This document shows positions 55,028 through 64,000 of a stretch of DNA of 64,000 nt, in pieces. The number at the start of each line of letters is the position of its first letter. Position 1 is the stretch's first letter. Origin of the DNA: Trissonchulus latispiculum (Eukaryota; Nematoda; Enoplea; Enoplida; Ironidae). The notes under the pieces are model-generated. The model saw only the letters and a program-made list of their open reading frames with translations, was not told the DNA's origin and made no database searches. The position numbers were made by a program, and so were the translations under genes. Location of the stretch: the NCBI GenBank assembly GCA_030248195.1, contig JASAND010030798.1, positions 20,838 to 84,837 on the forward strand, in the 5' to 3' direction.

Positions 55028-55378
55028 CAAGAGTACGTAATACATAAGAGTATGACAGCAGGCATACTCTATGTATTATAAGGCTGTTACATCCGAATAT
55101 TATAAGGCTGTTACATCCGATGCGCGCTATCGGCCTACCCCCCCCCATAAAATGTCAAAAAATTCGCCCGCTATGTTTACATGCAACAGACGCACGTTGA
55201 ACCAACTGACTAGTTGTGTTTTCGTTCTAAAGCGTGCAAGCATAGCGCTCTAATTTGCTTTGATAAGGGGGGGTCTGATTTAGGGGGGGGGGTAAGCCGA
55301 TAGCGTGCAGAAGATGTAGCGAGCTGATAATACATAGTGTATGACGCTTGTCATACTCTTATGTATTATGTACTCTTG
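55028..55378. mobile_element. CAAGAGTA foldback MITE E3
   Basis: 351 bp, flanked by CTATAAT on both sides (55021-55027 and 55379-55385). Termini CAAGAGTACGTAATACATAA and TTATGTATTATGTACTCTTG are near-perfect complements. GGCTGTTACATCCGA is tandemly duplicated at about 55080-55120. Confidence 0.9.
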
Positions 55379-55385
55379 CTATAAT

Positions 55386-57289
55386 GAATTCCTTTTATCG
55401 AATATGGCTGGTCAATGAATAAAATTATGTATCAAATCTCTTCAAAGTTTATATTTTCATTCTTCTTGGTAATATGCGAGACCCTATACTATATATGGCG
55501 GGTTTGCGGAGATAAGAGGTGCTATCTCTAGCAACCGCTAATTTTACGTGATTTATATTATACGAGTATCTTGTATTGAAACAGCCGGAGACGGTGGCTT
55601 ACGGGCCGGATTTTTCGCTACTTGCCCGGCTCGAGGTCCGTGCTGTCAGGACCAAACCTGGCTTGGTACATGTAGTGAACTGACGGAAAGCTGATTGTGT
55701 GCTTTGCTGGCTTCGGCTTAACGTCTTTACTAAGAAAGAAAGTCGTGTGGAGCTTTGTCTTAAAGTCTTGTATTGGTTCTTGTTGAAACTTTAGCAGGTA
55801 GATGGTAGCTAGGTTCCAAATATAGTTCAACTGATAGAAGCGGACAACGTGAATGCATATCCATTCAATACAAATATGCCAATTGCCAACATTGTCGTAA
55901 TTATCATCTCACTGAAATTTTCTCACTCCTCTCACTAAGGACTTTCCGTTATAGTATTACAGCATGAACGAGCATTTGCAAGATTGTTAAATGATATTTT
56001 GTCTGCAACAATTACAGTCTTGATGACACACGCATATTGTAATGAATTATTCTTAAATTTGTGCATTGTTAACACTTGAAAGGTAACTACCGGCTTTTTA
56101 ATTTATTCTGCATTATAAAATGAAACTTCAATAACAAACTGTTAATGTTTTTTTACGATTTCACTTATTTTGGAAATATATGTCTACTATCCTCAATTTA
56201 ACTGAAAATAACTGCTTTTAATAGTCGAAGCAACACAACACTCACTGCCTCGCCGGAGATTTAACACAAGAATGTCTGTTTTTAACTTATATCCATATAT
56301 ATTGAGAATTTATATAATAAAATAAAATAAATATTAAATATTATATTACTAAATATTATATTATATATATTGTGAATTTTTAGCGCTTCTGTATGCAAAA
56401 TACGTCAAAATACCATTTTTTATCTCATGTTTCCAAACAAATATTCCCCCCCTGAGTATTTGAATTTTCATGTTACAATGCAGATCAAAGTGGAAAACTG
56501 GTATTTGACTTTCAAGTGTTAATAATGCACAAATTGAATAATAACTTAATGGACTTGTTCCATCACGACTATAATAGGATTAAGCAAAGTGTCATTTAAA
56601 AATCTCACTAATCTTCGTTCGTGAGATTATAAACTAAATGGAAAAATCATATATGTCTAATTGATTAATAATAAAATTTCAATATTCAAAACATTTTAAA
56701 TTTTTGCGTTATTTAAAGACGGGAACCAAGTGCAACCAAAACAGCCAAGTCACTCATCGCAAAAAATCACCATAAAACCCGCAGTTTCTGGAATAAAGTA
56801 TCAGTTTATCAGCAATGCGGCAGCAGGAAGTTTGACCGTTTCCCGGCAGATGCACCAAAAAAATGAAAGCGCACGGTGAACTATCAGATAATGGAAGCTA
56901 ACAATTTAATTGTTAGACAGGTAAATATTAGCAGAATCATTAGCAACCACTGTTTTTAGTCACCCACAAGTCAGCTAACTAACTAGCTGTTTGGAACACG
57001 CCAGTCCTCCAGCTTCCTAGAACGAAACTGTTCTGAAATTCACTGGCCATAGCCTTGGCGGCTTTTTGCTTTTTAGTATTCTTCGTACTGGATGAAGTCT
57101 CACCAAATAATTAAAAACATCACTGTTTGCTCCTTCCTCTTAGAATCGTGTACAAATACACTTAGAATAAGTACCTTACACTTAATATGCACAAATCGTT
57201 GTGCATTAAAATATTGCGCGAAACGTTGTTTCATTTTGAATATAGGAGGGCAAGCGCTGCACAGTCTGTTCATGTGCATTGTGAATGCG
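55386..57289. other. No gene seen
   Basis: AT-rich, with ATATTAAAT-type low complexity near 56300-56380. No supported exon. Confidence 0.4.
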
Positions 57290-57862
57290 TGGTAGGGCCG
57301 CGGCTGAAAGCTGAAGGACCGAGCCGGGCCGATGGTCGATTGACCGGCCTGCTATCAGTCTTCAAATTTAAGTAATAAAAATACAGTCTCAAGCTGACTG
57401 TGTTTGCTATGGATTTTAAACAATTTTGGGGTTAGTCTAATAATTTTGTTCATGTTGGAGATGACACTGGTTTCATTAGTTAGATATAGCTGTAAAAATA
57501 TGACTTAAATGTAACATATATAATATATTAGTTTAATTCAGGTTTTGCGGCTATCAAAGTTATCAAAACTTTTAAAATTGGTAGTTGCACTGTGACTATG
57601 CTCGCTATGGGTTGAGTATTAAAGTTAAACTTACAAACAACTGATTCGCGGTTTTGGTAATGTTGCACGATTCTGAAACAAAATTTCCCAGTCAAAGCTC
57701 GTAAAGCTCAACTGCTTATGCAAAAGTTTAGAGTGCATAATTCAAATGCAACCCTGAATTAGTCGATTCAACTTACGTTGTAGCATTATATACGAATAAA
57801 TAAAACCACATTTTCAATTCTTTATATAATTTTACATTTTTAAAAAATCAAATATTTCGCAG
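57290..57862 (+). repeat. Dispersed repeat family Z, copy 2
   Basis: Same orientation as 51575-52085, diverged with several indels. It runs up to the LINE fragment that follows. Confidence 0.8.
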
Positions 57863-57931
57863 GAGCTTTCAAAATGTTCATGGACTGCCCGTGAAAGGTT
57901 TCTCATGGGCCCAGCCGGGCCGTAAAAATTT

Positions 57932-58853
57932 ATGGAGGTATTATATTGCAAAGATCTACTCCCGCATCAGCTGAAGCAACTCACCCTTGCGAAGCTACCA
58001 CCTGCCGATCTGACGATTTGGACAGATGGTGTGAAAGATGCCAATCAGGCCGGAGGTTACGGTGCAGTTGTGTATGAAGGGAGCCGAAGTACGCTAATGC
58101 ACAAAATTACTGTCCCTGCCGGTCCCCTGTGCTCCAGCTTCAGAGCGGAGCAGATCGCTTTCAGGGAGGCTCTCAGCTGGGCGAAAGATCACTTTGTTGC
58201 TGATGTGGCTGGTGCTGCAGTTGCAGCAGCAACCGAGGACGGAGACCTCTTCAGAGATTCCAGGGTATGTACTGACTCGCTGTCCCTTGCCGGTAATCTC
58301 AAAGCTGGCTGCCAATCCGCGACGGCCATCAGTATATGGAAGCTACTGGCAAATCTGGAGAAGATTGGGGTCCATGTCACGGTTCAGTGGACTTCCAGTC
58401 ACATCGATGTTGCTGGCAACGAAGCAGCTGACACTGCTGCTAAATTGGGAACTGAAATGGAACAGGAAAATGTGGAGTTGGACTACACCACCACCAAAGC
58501 CGCCGTTAAAAGATATATCCGAGAAGAATGCATGCAGCTTTGGAAGCCCGACGACACAAATGGAACATTTGAAGGGAATAAACCTGTCTCGCTGGAACTG
58601 GAACAAGGTCTTAGTAGGAAGGAGCGGGTCACTCCCTCCTGCTGGCCATGCAGAGAAGCAGAGGCACAGGATGGGTATCTCCGCCTGCCCCGACTGTTCA
58701 GCTCCAGAGGAAGACCTGTCCCACCTATTACTCCACTGTCCTGCTCACAGGGCCGCCAGCCGACTGCACTTTCGGTCCCGGCCCAGGCTTGACATTCTTT
58801 CGAGGGGTCTCTCCAGGGCCCTTGCCTATCTCTGGGATGTGGGCCGACTCTAG
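57932..58853 (+). pseudogene. LINE RNase H and zinc-knuckle fragment
   Basis: The frame from 57932 encodes an RNase H domain: TIWTDGVKDANQAGGYGAVV (first catalytic Asp), FRAEQIAFREAL (Glu), VCTDSLSLAG (Asp) and WTSSHIDVAGNEAADTAAK (His/Asp). This layout is typical of RNase H domains at the C-terminus of non-LTR retrotransposons. A frameshift near 58620-58650 leads into a second frame with CPDCSAPEEDLSHLLLHCPAH, the CCHC-like C-terminal motif of such elements. Stop at about 58851. No reverse transcriptase is present upstream, so the copy is 5'-truncated, as is usual for LINEs. A GAA-rich tail follows. Confidence 0.88.
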
Positions 58854-58891
58854 TTGGTCCAACCGCATTGAGCCTGCTCACAACGGTCCAG

Positions 58892-58918
58892 CAAGATGAA
58901 GAAGAAGAAGAAGATGCC
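58892..58918 (+). repeat. GAA-rich tail of the LINE copy
   Basis: AAGATGAAGAAGAAGAAGAA simple repeat about 40 bp after the LINE stop codon. A short tandem tail replaces poly(A) in several LINE clades. Confidence 0.6.
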
Positions 58919-59003
58919 AATAAGTGGAGGTCAAAAATGGCCATTACGAAATCAGTTTTTTCAAATATTCTGCCAAATATTGCAGCTTAATTACACATTT
59001 CAT

Positions 59004-59250
59004 CAAGAGTACATAAATATAAGAGTATGCCACTAGGCAAGCTCTATGTTATCAGAGCAAAAACTATGCTCTGCACGCTAACGGCCCACCCCCCCCTCCG
59101 CAAATCAGACGCATCACTTCAAAGAATTTTATGTTTATGTTCTGTATGTTCTGTTATGCTATGTTTATGTTCTAAAGCTCAAAGCAGGCACAAAATTCGC
59201 TTGCTGCTTGTGTTTTCGAGCTTAAGGGTAAGCTTCACAGTGTAAGGGAC
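59004..59250. mobile_element. CAAGAGTA MITE, truncated copy
   Basis: CAAGAGTACATAAATATAAG, then ATGCCACTAGGC and AGAGCAAAAACTATG, parallel the left arm of E2 (18624-19070). The right terminus is missing. Confidence 0.75.
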
Positions 59251-59587
59251 ATTTTTCTCCTTAATTTAATACGCAGAAGTTTTAGAATATTTTTTGTAGC
59301 TAATCTGTGCTTAGTTATTCTTTTCACTTAAAGATTCACACATTTCGCAAATTGTTTGCAACTACTTGCTTTGCTTCTGCAAATGTTTGACTTTTATTTT
59401 GACCCTAAATGCTTTTGTAGTTACAGACAGTAAATTCAAGGAAACAGGTCTTAAAGTGGCGGGCGAAAACACTTGATTTTGTTCAATTAGACATGAATTT
59501 TACACGAAACACAGTAAAGAATAACAAGATCACCCCTAAAAGGGGAATATTCCGTCCTTAAGCCATTAGATATAATTATTGTGGCTA

Positions 59588-59632
59588 TTGTGGTGTCAGT
59601 CTCACGGCTTAACCACTACACTAGGCCGACCT
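59588..59632 (-). mobile_element. SINE head fragment
   Basis: The minus strand CCTAGTGTAGTGGTTAAGCC is a strong tRNA-type A-box context. B-box not seen. Confidence 0.4.
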
Positions 59633-60319
59633 ATAACTGAATCACGATTCGCGAATTGTTCAATAAAAATACGCTGACTGAGGTTAGGTTGGATATAGTT
59701 TCACTTTGATCGTGGAACGTCGTGGAGGAGGTTGTCGCCAACAGACCTCTGCTAATTGTAGTCTGATTTGATTTCAATTTCGACTTATATTGTACTGTAT
59801 CAGCTTTGTGTGAACCGAAATTTCACTAATCGATAATAGCAGCGGAGGATTCCAGAAACAAATAACGCTACGGCGTATGTTTAAATTTCAAACCATTTAT
59901 TTACTAAAATTTGTTGAAACTTCTGCAACAGATTTAGTTTTTATTCTTCTAATAGCTAAAGGGCTATCTGCAGCACATTTATTTACTTCTAAAAAATAAA
60001 CATACTAGGCCGTGTGTTAAAGATAGGAGAAAGATCAGAGCATGACAAAGGCATACATGCATTTCATACAACAACACCGGGGAAGATATTCCGCTCCAGC
60101 GGAATAAAAAACCTGTTCTAGGTTCAGACAGTTGGAAACGTGAGTTGTGCTCGAAATATGAATTTTATTAAAGTAAAAACTAAAAGCTCTTTCGGAGATT
60201 CTGTCCACCAAGTTGAGAATACAAAGAGAATGCTTTTTAGGGCTTTAGAATAGCTTTAGGGCTTTAGAGCGGTGATTTTGTGTTTTTGGACGCTTTTCAT
60301 CAATGGCGCGACTTGCGCG
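59633..60319. other. No gene seen
   Basis: AT-rich intergenic sequence. Confidence 0.4.
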
Positions 60320-62049
60320 TCTATCAAAATGTTCAGTACAAAGGAACTACGCCAATTCTGGATATCTCGTATGTGTAGTACGTATCTTTCCGCGCGTACG
60401 AATACACTCAGTGCTCCTGTTTCCGCTTGACGCGTGCGAGTCCAGTGTATACGCTGGCGTAGATTCCGAACGCCTGTCGTGTACAAAGACGCTAATTCCG
60501 CACGTGTCATTCATGTTTGCACGCACATTCCGATGCGATTTAAACGTTGCAGTCATCTGAAAACGTACATTCCATTCGTAATGCATCTGACGTTTCGCTT
60601 ATGCCAGTACGCAGAGCGCGCACGTTCTCATTATGTATATGTAAGCCAGTACGCTGAAAGAAAACGTACGTATTAAGTACTAATATAGTGACCCCACTTG
60701 TACGCTCAAGAGGCACGTCATCATGAGTCCTTGTCCTTTGTACGAAAAATCCATGTGTTAATGGAATACAATGTACGCCTTATGTATTAAAGTAATATGT
60801 TGCTTGCCCTTTGTTAGTACCTCTAAACTGATTGTTCTTGTCGGGTGAAAAGATTGATAGAAACAACGTTATTACATGTTTGCCAGTCATGAAATTGAAG
60901 CTATTGATAATTTCAGTGATATTAAAATGATTTATCCTTTTTGATAAGTTTTGCACTAGATTACAAAAGAGGAGATGGCAAGATAAACACCGTTGGGGTC
61001 TTAGTTCCTCTGAGTTCCTTCTTTTATAAAAGCTGATCGAAATATAACTTTACTCATTTGAACCAAAACTTCGGTAAGTCCTCACTTCTGTTTGCAAATA
61101 TACTTTTTCCACGATGAGTGCCTTTAGTGTAACAACTTACATAATTTGCAATCTAAGTCGGCTGGCTTCAAACACTACTTCCAGCAGGGTAATAAATCTT
61201 TCATTGAACTTGAAGATAGTAATTAAATTGGAATCTAGCATTACCTCAATAATGACTACCCTAGTTATGTTGCAAATTACATTTATGTGAGCAATTCTGT
61301 AAATTAAGTGGCATCAATTGTTATCAGAACTGTATCTGTGCACTACCAACCCCAACGAATGTGTAGTAAAAAACTTCAAAAGGTTTAACCGAAGATATGC
61401 ACGTAATTAAACGAGGTTAACAGTCAATTTAACTTCACTGCTTAAACACCTGAAATAAAATTTATACTTGTTAAAAATGCAACTTATTCTGTACGAAAAG
61501 GCCCTTTTAGTAAAGTTTTCATCTCAAAATACTGGCAACGGAACTGAATACGCTTATTGTAGGATTTATTGAAGCAGCGAAAATAGACATTAATGTTAAT
61601 ATCAAAGTTAGTACCGGAAAAATAACTTGTAACGTTGTATGTCACGATTCCTATTCTCGAGATAGAGACGTATATACGCTTTCAGCCAGTCTGTCTGTGT
61701 ATTAGCAGCTTACGTACGTACTGTCTTACCTTGCGTCCTAAACAGAGCTTGACGTAGTATTGCATCTTACACAAAGCTTACAAATGCGTAGTACACTCAT
61801 ACGCCTTTTCCAATCTTACGTGGACAATGTCTTACAATTCCGCTCGCCATAAATGCTAGCGTACGCTCTTTCCTAGCGTACTCCATTTGTTAGTACGCTG
61901 TTTCCCTTACGTATGTACTCGTTAAGACGATAACGAAGATTCCGCTCGTCTTCGTAAAACGTAGACGTATAATTCCAAGGCGTATTCTCAACCCCAGCAC
62001 GATTTATCCAGAATTGGCGTAGTTCCCCGGTACTGAACATTTTGATAGA
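60320..62049. mobile_element. 1.7-kb foldback element with TACG-rich arms
   Basis: 45-bp terminal inverted repeats (60320-60364 and 62005-62049), starting TCTATCAAAATGTTCAGTAC, match at 42 of 45 positions. The 300-400 bp inside each end is packed with TACG, CGTA and GTACGC words in an otherwise CpG-poor setting. The centre (about 60700-61640) is ordinary AT-rich DNA without a transposase. Probably a non-autonomous DNA transposon with subterminal protein-binding repeats. Target duplication not identified. Confidence 0.8.
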
Positions 62050-63273
62050 GGCATTGACCAAAGCCACCTGTCCTGACTCCCTATTTTTCACTCAGGATAT
62101 TGATAGTCCTCAATTGTATACTCGGGACAGCTGGTTGCCATTTGTTAAGCTGTGGGAATTGAATGTGTGAGTTGACGAAATTAATTGCTATTATCTTGTG
62201 ACAAGGGAAGTTCTGGCTTTGATCTTTGATCAATAGTGAGTTGTTTGAGTGTAAGAAATTAATACTGGATCCTGTTTTGACTATCCCAACCAATGTCATT
62301 TGGATAATTATGTAACTTTTTGTCTGGTTTCTGTGGTTCCCTGTTATCCCCAGCTGAGGACAACAAAATGGCTCTCACATACCTGATCCAAATGTGGTCT
62401 ATACGGGTGTCACTTCACGAACCTCCTTTGGTGCCCTTACTGTCCGGATGTTTGGCAGGACGTTGTGCTAGCTCGACATACTGGACCTCCTGCAGCTTCT
62501 AGCCGGTGACGCTGGAAGAAATCTGGGATTAGTTTGACCCTGTGCCACCTTCTGTCGTAATGTGTCATGTGTACGGAATGTCATCTTTGAGTCCACCTTT
62601 ACCGAAATGCGACCATACCCCAAAGAGCTCCCTAAGAAAAAATCCACAAAATAAACCCCCAAGACTCGACGCAAATGCTCTGAAAGGGACTTGCAGGAAG
62701 TTGTTTTTTGAGAAATGTTTTGGCCACCTCCAAATTTGCTCATTTTTACTCATTTAGTTGTCGCCATAGGTCCGCAAAACAAAAGGAGTGCATTTTGCGA
62801 AATATTGCTCCTTTCAGTTCCCAGAGTCTTTCAAAGGACCTCGATATGTGTTTAGTGTGAAAACGCTAACAGACTAAAAGATCTGTCCAAAAAACGTCAC
62901 TGCTTGAAAGATTCAGCTCTGCAATTTTGAAGTCAAATTACTCAATAACCGTAAGAGATCCTACATTAATTTGAAGGACTCGTTAAGATATCCCATTCAG
63001 ACAACAATATATACGAAATCGGAGACGGTCGAATAAACAGACAAAAGTGGGTCCCTAACTGATAATGAATTAATGCTCTTTTACCACTTTTACTGTTCGT
63101 CTATTAACCTATTATTTCTGTTATTGTGAGCTCTCCGATAAGAATTTTCAGCTAGTGATCCTTAACTTATTTGTGATTAGTTCTAAAGTTCTGAATTCTT
63201 GCAATTCTAAATTGTTTTTATCTTATAGGGTTCAGTTACCGGACAATTCGAAGACTGACAAGGTAGTGTCAGA
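62050..63273. other. Intergenic, upstream of the 63.3-kb ORF
   Basis: No supported exon. TTTTTATCTTATAG ending at 63228 is a plausible 3' splice site for the leader of the following ORF. Confidence 0.4.
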
Positions 63274-63641
63274 ATGGAGCACGTGAAACCTGATCGCTAT
63301 GTGTACACAGAGTTAACGCATCAGGGGCAGCCCACCCAGCATTTCGCTGAGGTGGGACACATAGCTGTTAATGAAGCCTCTGTGGTATCACAGATCGCCA
63401 CTGCGACCAATGGGTCACCAGGAGCCAACATCGTTTCCTATCGTGCCCGATATGAAACCGAAGAGACGGTCCAACGCAATTCACGGTAATGGTTCTGAAC
63501 GGTGCAGCCGAAATTACTGTCGACGGAAAGTTGATCGGAAGGCTCAAGCGCAATGCTATCTTTCAACTTAGTAGTGGCTCTAACGTGATAATTAGAAATT
63601 CCTCACAAAGCAAGGTCACAATTGCAATTTTCTTCACTTAG
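63274..63641 (+). CDS. Small ORF of unknown family, probable frameshift
   Basis: A frame starting MEHVKPDRYVYTELTHQGQP runs 71 codons to 63489. An overlapping frame carries on to a stop at 63639-63641 with FTVMVLNGAAEITVDGKLIG and GSNVIIRNSSQSKVTIAIFF, an alternating beta-strand pattern that looks protein-like. The two probably form one protein of about 122 residues broken by a one-base shift near 63460-63475, from a real lesion or a sequencing error. No signal peptide. The C-terminal half looks like a small beta-sandwich, but I recognise no family. A splice acceptor precedes the start by about 45 bp. Confidence 0.5.
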
Positions 63642-63753
63642 TAAGTAAGTTCTTCACTCAGTTTTAGTTAGGCGGGGCTTGGCCTCTTTTGCTAACTCTA
63701 AGAATAGCGACTGGAATATTATTTGGAATATCGCTTTGCTAAACTGAATTTTC

Positions 63754-64000
63754 TAGAAATTTCATGAAAATATATAATCCAGATGTAATCTAGCATGCTC
63801 GGTGATTGCAATTCAATACCAAATTTTCTCAAATACTTAACTAATTTCTTAATTTTGTTAATACTAAACTTTTCTTATTCTTGAATGAAACATAGTCTTT
63901 AACTGCAGTTTTGAATAGGCAGATCGCAGAGTACCCTGATATATATCCGGATCATAGGTTAACACGGGGGTCCAAGCCCCCCACCCCCAACCCGGGCAAG
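63754..64000 (+). repeat. Dispersed repeat family Y, copy 2 (cut by window end)
   Basis: Matches 45378-45634 and runs off the window. Confidence 0.85.

Noticed and set aside
58483..58944. Minus-strand 153-codon ORF
   Set aside because: Antisense to the RNase H and zinc-knuckle coding frame of the LINE fragment.

Overview
This window looks like nuclear DNA of an invertebrate animal. The evidence is spliced genes with GT-AG introns, two Na+/Ca2+-exchanger (NCX) family genes with Calx-beta domains, an amidated-neuropeptide precursor, Ty1/copia and Ty3/gypsy retroelements, a LINE-type RNase H fragment and many MITEs. I cannot name the species from sequence alone. Most of the 64 kb is transposon-derived or non-coding DNA. 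I can support four intact genes, one probable terminal exon and one frameshifted reading frame.

Layout. 0-9.6 kb: a gypsy gag remnant, a decayed TTATCC-motif array, and a five-exon gene for a small secreted cysteine-containing protein (3112-5388). The first intron of that gene holds a 640-bp foldback transposon with an 8-bp target duplication. 10.1-16.9 kb: a young copia element on the minus strand, with a second 5'-truncated copy joined to it through a shared LTR. 17.4 kb: a single-exon neuropeptide precursor. 18.2-19.1 kb: two foldback MITEs inserted side by side, with three copies of the same 7-bp target.

20.7-35.2 kb: two NCX-family genes lie head to head. The plus-strand gene has all the alpha-repeat signature motifs. 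The minus-strand gene has the same length (about 807 versus 809 residues) and the same phase-1 intron, and keeps the Calx-beta region, but its ion-coordinating alpha-repeat motifs have been replaced. About 8.3 kb separates the two start codons. It holds three TTAA-ended MITE-like elements, one ending about 130 bp before the canonical exchanger start.

36.0-42.6 kb is the strangest segment. It has no ORF and is studded with short near-perfect hairpins. At least a dozen have arms of 10 bp or more and several have GNRA or UUCG tetraloops. It also has a tRNA-like gene, and a 59-bp tandem duplication whose two copies differ by paired compensatory changes. Both flanks are homopolymer-rich, possibly low-quality assembly, so contamination or misjoining must be excluded. 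A 15-bp inverted match sits near its two ends.

43-64 kb: a hAT-like MITE, a G-rich 36-bp tandem repeat, a long TA/GT microsatellite, decayed gypsy gag pieces including an inverted head-to-head pair, several dispersed repeats, a LINE RNase H/zinc-knuckle fragment, a 1.7-kb foldback element with TACG-rich arms, and a frameshifted small ORF at 63.3 kb. The genes have no obvious shared pathway beyond the exchanger pair.
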